64,000 nucleotides of DNA from JAJECS01 sp965243625. Its GTDB lineage: Bacteria; Chloroflexota; UBA11872. A model generated the notes under the pieces. It was given only the letters and a program-made list of their open reading frames with translations. It ran no database searches and was not told the origin of the DNA. Each line of letters begins with the position of its first letter. The first letter of the stretch is position 1. Below are positions 17,000 through 25,752 of this stretch, piece by piece. Position numbers and translations under genes: made by a program. The DNA lies in contig CBDEVI010000002.1 of assembly GCA_965243625.1 (NCBI GenBank), forward strand, positions 1,860,001-1,924,000, read 5' to 3'.

Positions 17000-17561
17000 G
17001 ACACGGCGCCCGATCGTCCGAGCGGCTGCCGAGACGCGCCTGGTTGTCGTCCCCTACGATCCGGAGTGGCCGGCCATGTACGAGCGCGAACGCGCGGAGA
17101 TTTCCGCGTGCATTGGTCAACACATCCGGCGCATCGAGCATGCGGGCAGCACGTCGATTCCGGGCATGGCCGGAAAGCCGACCATCGACATCATGGTGGG
17201 CGTCCGCGACTGGGACGCGGCCAGGGTCACCTTCGGGCCGTTGGCCGAGATTGGATGGGAGTTTCGCGGCGAGCGCGGCATGCCGCGGCGGCACTTCTTT
17301 CGCCGGCTCAATGCGCAGGGCCGCCGCACGCACCAGCTGCACATGCTGGAAGTGACCCACCCCGACTGGGTCGCGATGCTGCTCTTCCGCGACTATGTGC
17401 GCAGCCATCCGGACGTGGCGGCGGAGTATCAGCGGCTGAAGCTTGACCTGGCGCGGAGGTATCCGAACAGCAGGGGCGCGTACACGGCCGGGAAGGAGGC
17501 GTTCGTAATGAGGGTGCTGGAGCAAGCACGGCGAACGCCTGACGAGACGACGGAAGGGTGA
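16992..17561 (+). CDS. GrpB/Dephospho-CoA-kinase-like nucleotidyltransferase-fold protein (UPF0157)
   Basis: A 189-residue GrpB-family protein. The family signature is clear: VPYDPEWPAMYERERAEI, then RIEHAGSTSIPGMAGKPTIDIMV, and later HQLHMLEVTHPDWVAMLLFRDY. The GSTS-x-PG-x2-KP-x-ID-x2 stretch has the layout of minimal nucleotidyltransferases, but no activity is established for the family. It overlaps the end of the PhyH gene by eight bases. Confidence 0.9.
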   Translation: MARTRRPIVRAAAETRLVVVPYDPEWPAMYERERAEISACIGQHIRRIEHAGSTSIPGMAGKPTIDIMVGVRDWDAARVTFGPLAEIGWEFRGERGMPRRHFFRRLNAQGRRTHQLHMLEVTHPDWVAMLLFRDYVRSHPDVAAEYQRLKLDLARRYPNSRGAYTAGKEAFVMRVLEQARRTPDETTEG

Positions 17562-17633
17562 TCTCGCCGTCCACGCGACCGTTTCGTCGCTAGACTTGAC
17601 ACCGTGCGGTCGACTAGATGAAGGGTCGGCATC

Positions 17634-18482
17634 ATGACGCTTTCCGACCAGCAACTGGCGTTCTTCGAGACCTTCGGCTACCTGACCTTTCCCGGAGCCT
17701 TCGCCGACGAAGCCGAGAAGATCACCGAGGCGTTCGAACAAGTGTGGGCGGATCATGGCGGCGGCCACAACCGGCAGGCGCACGATCATGAGCGCCGGTC
17801 GGCCCTGGTCCCGTTCATCGACCAGAGCGAGTATCTGAGCGCGCTGCTGGACGACCCGCGCATCGACGGCGTTGTCAGCGCGTTGCTTGGCGACGATTAC
17901 AACTACACCGGGAGCGACGGCAACTTCTACGTGGGCGACACGCGTTGGCACTCCGACGGGTTCGCCCGCATGAAATACCGCTCCATCAAGATCGCGCTGT
18001 ACCTGGACCCCGTCACGCGCGACTCCGGGTGCTTGCGGGTGATTCCCGGCAGCCACATTCGCGGTGACGGCTATGCCGAGGGGCTGCAGCAGATCATGCC
18101 GAGCAGTCGGTCGACGTCGCTCGAGGAGCACCTGGGCGTCGAAGGCCGCGACGTGCCTGCGGTGGCGCTGGAATCGCAGCCGGGCGACATGGTGCTGTTC
18201 ATTCACGACCTGAAGCACGCGTCGTTCGGCGGCGGAACCCGCCGGCGCATGTTCACGATCAATATGTCCCAACGCTTCGCAGACGAAGACATCGAGGCGC
18301 TGCGGGAGGACGTTGCGACGATGGTCAGGTTCTGGGCCGAGCGGGCGTACGGCGACGTGATGATCCAAACCGCCGGTCCGGGCCGCATGCGGCATCTGGA
18401 GCAACGGCTGGCCAACGACGACCACTTGCCCGAGCTTGTGCGCCAGGCCCGCCGGGAGATGCACGAGCCGTCCCGCAGCTAG
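17634..18482 (+). CDS. Phytanoyl-CoA dioxygenase (PhyH) family protein
   Basis: A 282-residue Fe(II)/2-oxoglutarate oxygenase, clearly more canonical than the PhyH gene 600 bases upstream. It opens with the typical LSDQQLAFFETFGYLTFPG, has the iron motif TRWHSDGF (His and Asp), and the C-terminal HDLKHASFGGGTRRRMFTINM with the distal His and the 2-oxoglutarate Arg. The GCLRVIPGSH strand is diagnostic. The ATG at 17634 follows GATGAAGGGTC. It is the second of three 2-oxoglutarate oxygenases within 5 kb. Confidence 0.92.
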   Translation: MTLSDQQLAFFETFGYLTFPGAFADEAEKITEAFEQVWADHGGGHNRQAHDHERRSALVPFIDQSEYLSALLDDPRIDGVVSALLGDDYNYTGSDGNFYVGDTRWHSDGFARMKYRSIKIALYLDPVTRDSGCLRVIPGSHIRGDGYAEGLQQIMPSSRSTSLEEHLGVEGRDVPAVALESQPGDMVLFIHDLKHASFGGGTRRRMFTINMSQRFADEDIEALREDVATMVRFWAERAYGDVMIQTAGPGRMRHLEQRLANDDHLPELVRQARREMHEPSRS

Positions 18483-18566
18483 CCCGCGTGCCGCTCCCAC
18501 GATCGCAGAAGGCGGTTGCCACTGGAGGCCGCTAGGCTGTGCGCACCGCCACAGCAACAAGCCGGC

Positions 18567-19874
18567 ATGGGTGAAGCAATGACCAAGACGATTCCAGGCG
18601 ACCACGAGTGTTTCAGCGAGGACTGGCGGCGCACCGATCCCGACCTGGTGCTCTATCTGCCTGAGGAGCCCTCGTACTGGATCGAGGCGGTGGACCACGT
18701 CCTGGTGGACGTCACGCCGGGCGGCGACCTGCTGGCGATCTTCGCGCTGGCCAGCCAGCCGCACGGGGCCGACTATCGGGTGGCGTACTCACGCAGCGCC
18801 GACGGCGGCCGGACGTGGTCGCCGGTGGGCGTCATCGACGGTCCGGGGGCCAAGCCCGGACAGGTGAGCGCCTTTGGATTCCCGGTCATCAGCCGGCGCG
18901 GGCGCATCTACTGCTTCTACAACCACGGCCGAGCGATCGGCGACAGCTATCAGACGAGCTTTCTGCGCTGCAAGTACTCGGACGACGACGGCCGGACCTG
19001 GATTAACGGGGAGGTCGTGATTCCGTACCGCTCCAGCGCCAACGACCACCCGGACCGCTCCATCGGCGCCAACTGCGTGGTGTGGCAGAAGCCCATCCGC
19101 GACGCGCAGGGCCGCCCCATCATTGGCTTCACGCGCTGGACGAACTCCTACGTCAAGACGGCACGCCGCGAGGACGACTTCACCATGTCTCGCCGCGATA
19201 GCCAGGCGGAGTTCATGCGGTTCGAGAACATCGACGACTCACCACATCCGCGCGACGTTGAGATCACCTGGCTGCAAGACGACGACACGGCCATTCGGGT
19301 GCCGGTGCCGTACGAGCCCGAGGCTTCACGCAACTATTCCTATTGCGAGGAGCCCAGCGCGGTGCTGCTGCCGGATGGCCGCCTATTCACCGTGGCGCGT
19401 ACGGCGACGGGGCAGATCTGGTACACAGTTTCGACCGACGACGGCGTCACCTGGCGGCCAACGGAACCGCTGCTGAACCGCGACGATGGCCGGCCCATGC
19501 TCAACCCAGTCTCGCCGTGTCCCATCTTTGCGCTGGAGGACGGCCGGTTCCTGCTCATGCTGCAAAATCATGACGGGCATGGACACGGCGGTCGCGGGCC
19601 CCGCGACTTTCATGCGCGGCGTCCACAGTTCATCGCCGTGGGCGAGTTCCGGCCCAACGCCCACCAGCCAATCTGGTTCAGCCAGCCCCAACTGCTCTTC
19701 GACACGCAGAACATCGGGGTGTTTCCCTTCTACATGAAGTGGCTGTCGATGTACGCCAGCGTCACGGAGCATCGCGGCGAGCGGATTCTTTGGTACGCCG
19801 ACCGCAAGATCTTCGGCCTGGGACGCTACATCACGGACGAGCTGCTGGCCCCGTTGACGGTTCCCTCGGGATAG
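18567..19874 (+). CDS. Sialidase-like beta-propeller protein with Asp boxes
   Basis: A 435-residue protein with three Asp-box motifs (SRSADGGRTWSP, KYSDDDGRTWIN and TVSTDDGVTWRP), the mark of sialidase/BNR beta-propellers. Each sits in the hairpin of a blade, and LPDGRLFTVAR and LEDGRFLLML mark further blades. No signal peptide is visible, so it may be cytoplasmic, unlike many sialidases. I cannot identify a full sialidase arginine triad, and family members also include non-hydrolytic binding proteins and rhamnosidases. Starts at 18567 and 18579 are both ATG; the second has GGGTGAAG close by. It is followed 84 bases later by tauD-like. Confidence 0.8.
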   Translation: MGEAMTKTIPGDHECFSEDWRRTDPDLVLYLPEEPSYWIEAVDHVLVDVTPGGDLLAIFALASQPHGADYRVAYSRSADGGRTWSPVGVIDGPGAKPGQVSAFGFPVISRRGRIYCFYNHGRAIGDSYQTSFLRCKYSDDDGRTWINGEVVIPYRSSANDHPDRSIGANCVVWQKPIRDAQGRPIIGFTRWTNSYVKTARREDDFTMSRRDSQAEFMRFENIDDSPHPRDVEITWLQDDDTAIRVPVPYEPEASRNYSYCEEPSAVLLPDGRLFTVARTATGQIWYTVSTDDGVTWRPTEPLLNRDDGRPMLNPVSPCPIFALEDGRFLLMLQNHDGHGHGGRGPRDFHARRPQFIAVGEFRPNAHQPIWFSQPQLLFDTQNIGVFPFYMKWLSMYASVTEHRGERILWYADRKIFGLGRYITDELLAPLTVPSG

Positions 19875-19957
19875 CCCGGAATCTGGCGGGGCGCTGCTAC
19901 GATTGGCGCCCCAATTCCCGCAGGACGCGCGGGGCTCCCCGAAATCGAGACGGCTCC

Positions 19958-20812
19958 ATGGCGATAGAGGTCAGGCCGATTTCGCGCGCCCTCGGCGCGG
20001 AGGTCATTGGCGCCGACTTGACGCAGCCGGACGACGACGAGCAGTTCGAGGTCATCCACCAGGCGCTGCTGGATCACAACGTGGTCGTCATCCGCGACCA
20101 GCAGATCTCGCCGGCGGACCACGCGGCGTTCAGCGGCCGGTTCGGCAAGCTCGAGCTGCACGTGTTGAACCAGTTCCTGCTGCCCGAGCAGCCGGAGGTC
20201 CTGGTGCTGTCGAACAAGCGCATCAACGGAGTGCCCGTCGGACTGCAAGACGCGGGCCGCGAGTGGCATAGCGACCTCTCCTACATGCGACTCCCCTCGC
20301 TGGGCTCATTGCTGTACGCGTTGGAAATCCCGCCGACCGGCGGCGACACGCTTTACGCCAATCTCTATTCGGCCTACGAGACGCTGTCGCCCGAGATGAA
20401 GGAACGCGTCGAAGGGCTTCGGCTGCGGCACTCCTACGCCGACTTCATTAATCGCCGGTTCCAGGAGTCCGCGATGGAGCGGCCCACGCTGACCGCGGAG
20501 CAGGCGGCCAAGGTGCCCACGGCCGTGCATCCGTTGGTGCGCACGCATCCGGAAACCGGCCGCAAGGCGCTGTACGTGAGCCCGTCGCTCGTGGCCGGGA
20601 TCGACGACATGGACGACGCCGAGGGACAGGCGCTGCTGCAAGAGCTCAACGACCACGCCACGCAGCCCGAGTTCGTCTACCGGCACGTGTGGCGGCTCCA
20701 CGACATCGTGTTCTGGGACAACCGCTGCACGCTGCACCAGGCCACGGCATTCGACCCGAAATACACGCGCCACATGCACCGCACCACAATTCAGGGCGAC
20801 CTGCCGGTCTGA
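19958..20812 (+). CDS. TauD/TfdA-family 2-oxoglutarate dioxygenase
   Basis: A 284-residue oxygenase of the taurine/2,4-D dioxygenase family. The iron ligands are His and Asp in REWHSDLSYM and the distal His in NRCTLHQATAF; the 2-oxoglutarate Arg is in RHMHRTTIQGD. The N-terminal PISRALGAEVIGADLTQ is the usual opening of the family. The substrate may be taurine, an aryloxyacetate, carnitine-like compounds or another sulfonate; it cannot be called from sequence. The start ATG is at 19958. The gene sits in a plus-strand run with two PhyH oxygenases and a methyltransferase. Confidence 0.92.
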   Translation: MAIEVRPISRALGAEVIGADLTQPDDDEQFEVIHQALLDHNVVVIRDQQISPADHAAFSGRFGKLELHVLNQFLLPEQPEVLVLSNKRINGVPVGLQDAGREWHSDLSYMRLPSLGSLLYALEIPPTGGDTLYANLYSAYETLSPEMKERVEGLRLRHSYADFINRRFQESAMERPTLTAEQAAKVPTAVHPLVRTHPETGRKALYVSPSLVAGIDDMDDAEGQALLQELNDHATQPEFVYRHVWRLHDIVFWDNRCTLHQATAFDPKYTRHMHRTTIQGDLPV

Positions 20813-20837
20813 CCGACGGCTGCCGGGTGCACCTCGC

Positions 20838-21665
20838 GTGAGCGCCGGGTCCAGCAAGTCCGTCGATCCCGACGGTTCCTACACGGCGGCGAATCGCGCC
20901 GCCTGGGACGCGATTGCGGATAGGCGGCAGAAGATTTGGCCGCCGGCGGAGTTCTTCGCCGAGGGCGGGTCGGTGCTCGACAAGCGCGATCGCGAGGCCG
21001 CCGGCGACGTGCGGGGACTGCGGCTGTGCCACTTGCAGTGCGGGAGCGGGGAAGAGGCGCTCTCGTGGGCGAACTTGGGCGCCGAGGTGACTGGCGTCGA
21101 CATCAGCCCGAAGCAGATCGAGCTGGCAACCGCCAAGGCCAAGGCAGCTAGGATCTCCGCCGACTTTGTCGTGGCAGATGTCGACGCGCTCTCCAAAGCC
21201 CCGCTGCCTCCCGGGACTTTCGACATCGTTTACACGGGCGGCGGCGCCCTCGTATGGATCCCCGATCTCGACCGCTGGGCAGCGCCGGTGCAGCAGCTTC
21301 TTAGACCTGGCGGACGGTTAATCTGTCGGGAGGAGCATCCCGTTATCGGGTGTGTCGAGGTCCGCGACGGCTCGATCGCACTCACGGAGGACTACTTCGA
21401 GCGTCAGCCCCAGCCGGCCACCGGTTGGCTTCACTTTCCCGGCGGCGAAAGCGCCCCCGAGACCTATTGGGGGTTCACGTGGACGCTGGGCGAGATCATC
21501 ACGAGCCTGGCGCAGGCCGGTCTCCGCATTGAACGCTTGGCGGAGTTTCCGAGCACGGCCACATGGCGTTTCGGCGACGATTTGCCGCGTCTTCAGAAAC
21601 TGCCGGGCTCGTTTCTTCTCGTTGCCAGCAAGCCTTCCGACGTCGGTCGACAAGCACCCGCGTAG
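20838..21665 (+). CDS. Class I SAM-dependent methyltransferase
   Basis: A 275-residue methyltransferase. Motif I is LCHLQCGSGEEALSWANLG, followed by the acidic VTGVDISPKQIELA (Asp for SAM ribose), DFVVADVDAL, and LLRPGGRLI at motif III. The end (GSFLLVASKPS) is also typical. The GTG start at 20838 lies 25 bases after the TauD stop, so the two may be cotranscribed. The target, small molecule or other, is unknown. Confidence 0.88.
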   Translation: MSAGSSKSVDPDGSYTAANRAAWDAIADRRQKIWPPAEFFAEGGSVLDKRDREAAGDVRGLRLCHLQCGSGEEALSWANLGAEVTGVDISPKQIELATAKAKAARISADFVVADVDALSKAPLPPGTFDIVYTGGGALVWIPDLDRWAAPVQQLLRPGGRLICREEHPVIGCVEVRDGSIALTEDYFERQPQPATGWLHFPGGESAPETYWGFTWTLGEIITSLAQAGLRIERLAEFPSTATWRFGDDLPRLQKLPGSFLLVASKPSDVGRQAPA

Positions 21666-21762
21666 GGCGATTGGCTCACGAGCCGCCGACGTGGGAGACA
21701 GGCGGGATCCGTGGCTCAAGCGGCGCGAGAACGTGAGCGCTTAGAGCTGCACCCTGTCGAAT

Positions 21763-23661
21763 CTAGTCCGGCCGATCCGCAGCCTCGTCCGTTGTCTGGG
21801 CGCTACGCAAGGCAGTGAATCGACCGCCGGCTTGGAGAAGTTCGGCGGGAGTCCCCAGTTCGAGCACCCGGCCTCGATCCATCACGACGATCCGGTCCGC
21901 GTCCATCACCGTTTCGATCCGGTGGGTAACGACGACCAGGGTGCGGCCGCGTCGCGAGGACGCCAGCGCGAGACGCAGGTCTCGCTCGGTCGCCACGTCC
22001 AGGGAGGCGGTAGCTTCGTCCAGAATCAGCAGGCGCGGGTCGCGCAGCAGCGCGCGGGCGATGGCGATGCGCTGTCGCTCGCCGGCGGAAATACTCTGGC
22101 CAAGCTCGCCAACAGTGGTCTCGAGCCCCTGAGGCAGTCTGGTGAGGAAATCTTCGAGCTGGGCGTCCCGCAGCGCCCGCGCCAACTCGTCGGCATCGGC
22201 CTCCCCGGTTGGATAGCGGATGTTGTCGGCGATGGTCGCGTCCCATAGCCGCGGCTCCTGCGGGACGAATCCGATCTGCCGACGCAGCCACGAGAGATCG
22301 ATCTCGCGTGTGTCGACCCCATCGACACGCACCGATCCCGCGTGCGGCACGTAGAGCCCGACCAACAGGTCCAGCAGCGTCGACTTGCCGCTCCCCGTTT
22401 CTCCCACGATGCCGAGGAATTCGCCCGGCAGCCCTGAGAACGAGACGTCGAAGACTCCCGCGTCTTCCCTCGAATAGCGAAAGGTGGCTTCGTGGAATTC
22501 GACGCGCGCACCCATATCACCCGCCTGAAGTCTCGGCGTCCGGCCGCCGGCCCGTTCCGGAGCCAGGCCGAACACGGCGTCCATCAGTTCATATTCGGCT
22601 TGAACCCGCGCTCGCTCTGCCTGCAGGGTCAGAAGACGCTGCAGGGCCGCATAGGCTCGGGGGACCAGCGTCACCGTGGCGATGAGCCCACCGACTGAGA
22701 GGAGACCACCGGCGATGAGCACGGCACCGAGTCCGAAGACCGCCGCAGTCACCAGCACCTGAGCAGCCGGGGCCACGTGTGCGATCACCAAGTCGTGGAG
22801 GACGACGGTCTTGGATCTCACCTGCCACACGCTGTCGATCCAAGCCAGCCATCGACGCTGCTCGCGCGCCGTGGCGTCGAAAACGCGCACAACCCGAATG
22901 CCCGCCAACACTTCCTGCAGGAATACCTGCCCTCGCTGGAGACGACGCAACAACTCCTGATTGAGGCGGGTCGACAGCGGTCCCAGGCGGGCGGCGCCAA
23001 GCGTCGTCGCGGGAATTGCGATCACAGCCAGCAGCCCCAGTTGCCAGTCGACCAAGAGCATGGCTATTCCGGCGGCCGCCAGCACAAAGGACTGCGAGAT
23101 TGCAGGAAGCAGCGATTCCTTGACGTACACGTCGCCGATCCGCCCACATGATCTGGTGAGTCGAAAGACCAGTTGCTCGGTCGGGATCTCCTCGAGCTCC
23201 TCGAACCGGGCAGTGGCGACGGTGTTGAAGGCGCGTTCGCGAAGATGCATTGACACTCCCTCGCCAATCGCGGCTCGCATGTAGGTCTCGACGGACGCCA
23301 AAAGGAGCTGCACGAAGGCCGCTCCGGCCATCCCGCCGGCGAGCGCCGCCGCCAATCGGAGGTCGCCAACGGGCAGGGCGTGATCGATCAGGGCGGCGAC
23401 AAGCAGGGCCGGAACAATGCCGACGGCCGCCCCGCCGAGCATCAGCCCGGACGTGAGCGCAATGGACCGCCAGCGCCGACGGAGCTCCTGCCGCACGATG
23501 GCGGCGGACGCGGAGGCCTTGGGAGGTTCTGGCTTGGCGGCGATTGCGGGTGCGGGAATCCACGGCGTCGGGACTCCAATAGTCTGACGGCGATCGCCGC
23601 CGCCGTCAGTGCCGATTCCCGCCGAGGGTTCGAAAAATCGGGGATATAATGAAGTGGGCAA
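21763..23661 (-). CDS. ABC exporter, fused permease and ATPase
   Basis: A 632-residue half-transporter: six membrane helices (residues about 65-350) followed by an ATPase domain. Walker A is GETGSGKST, Walker B LLILDEATASLD, the switch VVTHR. The signature loop reads SISAGERQRIAIARAL, with SAGE in place of the usual SGGQ. The gene seems to start with TTG at 23661 and carries a Pro/Ala-rich lead of about 55 residues; a GTG at 23496 inside IVRQELRRRW is an alternative. The upstream kinase-fold gene ends 23 bases away on the same strand, so the two are probably one transcript. Substrate unknown. Confidence 0.88.
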   Translation of the reverse strand: MPTSLYPRFFEPSAGIGTDGGGDRRQTIGVPTPWIPAPAIAAKPEPPKASASAAIVRQELRRRWRSIALTSGLMLGGAAVGIVPALLVAALIDHALPVGDLRLAAALAGGMAGAAFVQLLLASVETYMRAAIGEGVSMHLRERAFNTVATARFEELEEIPTEQLVFRLTRSCGRIGDVYVKESLLPAISQSFVLAAAGIAMLLVDWQLGLLAVIAIPATTLGAARLGPLSTRLNQELLRRLQRGQVFLQEVLAGIRVVRVFDATAREQRRWLAWIDSVWQVRSKTVVLHDLVIAHVAPAAQVLVTAAVFGLGAVLIAGGLLSVGGLIATVTLVPRAYAALQRLLTLQAERARVQAEYELMDAVFGLAPERAGGRTPRLQAGDMGARVEFHEATFRYSREDAGVFDVSFSGLPGEFLGIVGETGSGKSTLLDLLVGLYVPHAGSVRVDGVDTREIDLSWLRRQIGFVPQEPRLWDATIADNIRYPTGEADADELARALRDAQLEDFLTRLPQGLETTVGELGQSISAGERQRIAIARALLRDPRLLILDEATASLDVATERDLRLALASSRRGRTLVVVTHRIETVMDADRIVVMDRGRVLELGTPAELLQAGGRFTALRSAQTTDEAADRPD

Positions 23662-23684
23662 AAAGAACGGTCGTCTCGACGCTG

Positions 23685-24677
23685 TTATCCCAGATCAAAC
23701 AGTTGTTTCCACGATCTGGCGTTCAGAATGCGTTGGACAACATCGTTCCAGCACCCTGGCCACCCGTCGATCCACGCGAACTCCGAGGGCTCTGCTCCAA
23801 GTAGCCGAAGCTTGATGAGGTCGAACTCCGGCGTGGCCCCATAGCCGTCAAACAGTGCCTCCCACCAGTGGTCGCATGCCGGCAACAGAGCGGCGAGCTC
23901 GACGCACAGCTTGGCGAGGTCCTCACCAGCGTCGCCTGCCGATGCCACCTCCAAGTCGAGGGGCCCGGTGACCTGCCAATTGTCACCGTCCTCGACGAGA
24001 AAGAACGAGTTGGCGTGGCAATCCCCATGGACGAAGCGGGGCGGCTCGAAGCACGAGCCTAGACGGTCGGGCATTGTCGCGATGGCGCGATCCAGCCGCG
24101 CTCGCACATCCTCTGAGAGTTTGGCGGCCTCCGCCTCAAGCGTGTCCCGGGCATGATTCTGTCGCGACTCGACTGTCCAGCAGCGGTGCTGCCACTTGCC
24201 AGTCTGCCTGGGCGAGGTTGGCCCCTGCACGCTGGAAACGTAGCCAGGAAACGCGAACTCAATCGTGTGCATCCGGCGCAGGTAATCGCCTACGGCGCCG
24301 AGCGGTGGTCCGGCTGCATGGCCCTGTCGCAGCACTGTTCCCAGCGCCTTCCCGGCCAGCTCGCGCGTCAAAAGGTAGGGTCGACCCAGGGGGTTGCTGG
24401 TGCCAGTCTCCTCTGCGACGACCTCCGGCGTTAGGAGTCCGTGAGCCTCGAGACATCGCCAGGCGCCCGCCTCGTGGGCGACGGGAAAGGCGTGCGAGTC
24501 GCCATGGGCCGCATACCAGGACTTCGTGTAGGTCTTTAGGAAGAATGATCCGGCTTCGCCGACCAGTCGCCAGACGTGGTTGCGCTCGTGCACCAACTCG
24601 ATGCCAATCGGCCCGGACACGCCGACGCCGCCAAGGACGTGACTCGCCTGGCGCGCCGAGAGCGAAGTCGGGTTCAC
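23685..24677 (-). CDS. Aminoglycoside phosphotransferase-family (APH/choline-kinase fold) protein
   Basis: A 330-residue kinase-fold protein. The catalytic loop is FVHGDCHANSFF (HGDxHxxN) and the metal-binding Asp is in GPLDLEVAS. The N-terminal lobe shows VWRLVGEAGSFFLKTY with the likely ATP lysine. The GTG start at 24677 follows GGGGAG five bases upstream. It lies directly before the ABC exporter gene. It could phosphorylate a small hydroxylated molecule, and with an exporter alongside might be resistance or export chemistry, but that is inference; many such proteins have no link to antibiotics. Confidence 0.85.
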   Translation of the reverse strand: MNPTSLSARQASHVLGGVGVSGPIGIELVHERNHVWRLVGEAGSFFLKTYTKSWYAAHGDSHAFPVAHEAGAWRCLEAHGLLTPEVVAEETGTSNPLGRPYLLTRELAGKALGTVLRQGHAAGPPLGAVGDYLRRMHTIEFAFPGYVSSVQGPTSPRQTGKWQHRCWTVESRQNHARDTLEAEAAKLSEDVRARLDRAIATMPDRLGSCFEPPRFVHGDCHANSFFLVEDGDNWQVTGPLDLEVASAGDAGEDLAKLCVELAALLPACDHWWEALFDGYGATPEFDLIKLRLLGAEPSEFAWIDGWPGCWNDVVQRILNARSWKQLFDLG

Positions 24678-24877
24678 GTGCTCCCCTCAAGAGGCCCGCA
24701 CTGGAGATCTGCGACCGCGGACTCCCGACGAGGATAGATTCCTCTCCCCGGGGCCATACGACCACATACTCGCCACTCGCGGGCCGCATAGCTCAATTTC
24801 GCTTGCGCGATCGTGACATGGACATCGCCCGCGGCGCCGCCCACAATCGCGCACCTCCCGGTCAGAACGAGGGCGCC

Positions 24878-25726
24878 GTGAAGCTCGGCTACTTTCACAA
24901 CGGGCACTTTCCGCCGATCGAGTTCGAGGAGTTCGTGCGTTGGGGCGCGGCCAACGGCTATCAGGCCGTCGACGTGCCGCTGTTCCAGCCCGGCGCCCGC
25001 GCCATCTGCGAGCGTCACGGCCTGGAACCGACTTCGACCACGGGCATGATCTGCCAGCCCATTGCCACCGATGCGGAGGCTCGGGCGGAGCAGGTGGACG
25101 AGGCCCGCCGGGCGTTGGACTACGCCGCCGCCGAGCACATCCCGCTGGCGTGGCTGGGACACCAGATGGCACCAGACCTTGGATTCGACGCCAACGTGCG
25201 CCTCTTCGCCGAGGGCGCGGCGCCGGTGCTGGACCACGCGCAGCGGGTCGGCATGCGCCTGGTGATGGAGAACTGGGCGGACGGCGGGCGCAACCTGGCC
25301 TATGCCCCGGCGCACTGGGAGGCCATTTTCGACGCCGTCCCGCACGAGGCGTTGGGGCTGTGCTTCGATCCCTCGCACCTGGTCTGGCTGGGCATCGACT
25401 ATCTCCGCGCGGCGCGCGAGTTCGGCCCGCGCATCTACCAGGCGCACGCCAAGGACACCGAGTTCCTGCCCGAGGCGCGCTACCGGTTCGGCGTCATCGG
25501 CGCCGACCGCGGACGGATCGGCCAGGGAACGTATCGCTTCCGGATTCCGGGATTCGGCGTGATCGACTGGCCGGCCTTCATCACCGCACTGCTCGACGTC
25601 GGCTACACCGGCCCGCTGGTGGTGGAGCACGAGGACCCGTTCTGGAGCGCCAGGACCGATCCCGGGCACGACGCGCTCAAGGGACTAGTGCTGGCCCAAC
25701 GATTTCTGGCGCCGCTGCTGGTCTAG
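24878..25726 (+). CDS. Sugar phosphate isomerase/epimerase (xylose-isomerase-like TIM barrel)
   Basis: A 282-residue TIM-barrel protein. The strands and motifs run in order: KLGYFHNGHFPPIEFEEFVRW, GYQAVDVPLF, IPLAWLGHQ, MRLVMENWADGG (metal Glu), LGLCFDPSHLVWLG (metal Asp/His), IYQAHAKDTEFL (metal His/Asp) and LVVEHEDP (metal Glu). This metal set belongs to the AP endonuclease 2 family (IolE/IolH/UxaE-like). The best start is the GTG at 24878 (MKLGYFH), where the fold begins; an ATG at 24818 is possible. It is divergent from the kinase-fold gene. Substrate unknown. Confidence 0.88.
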   Translation: MKLGYFHNGHFPPIEFEEFVRWGAANGYQAVDVPLFQPGARAICERHGLEPTSTTGMICQPIATDAEARAEQVDEARRALDYAAAEHIPLAWLGHQMAPDLGFDANVRLFAEGAAPVLDHAQRVGMRLVMENWADGGRNLAYAPAHWEAIFDAVPHEALGLCFDPSHLVWLGIDYLRAAREFGPRIYQAHAKDTEFLPEARYRFGVIGADRGRIGQGTYRFRIPGFGVIDWPAFITALLDVGYTGPLVVEHEDPFWSARTDPGHDALKGLVLAQRFLAPLLV

Positions 25727-25752
25727 AACTGCAGCGGAAGCCGACGAGTCCG

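Noticed and set aside
16782..18764. Long minus-strand open frame opposite GrpB, PhyH and the sialidase-like gene
   Set aside because: It is rich in Arg, His and Val, has no domain and runs through three well-supported genes. It is a shadow caused by high GC content.
23641..23655. TATAAT promoter box on the plus strand at 23645-23650
   Set aside because: No plus-strand gene follows; the box is within the leader of the minus-strand ABC exporter and is probably chance.
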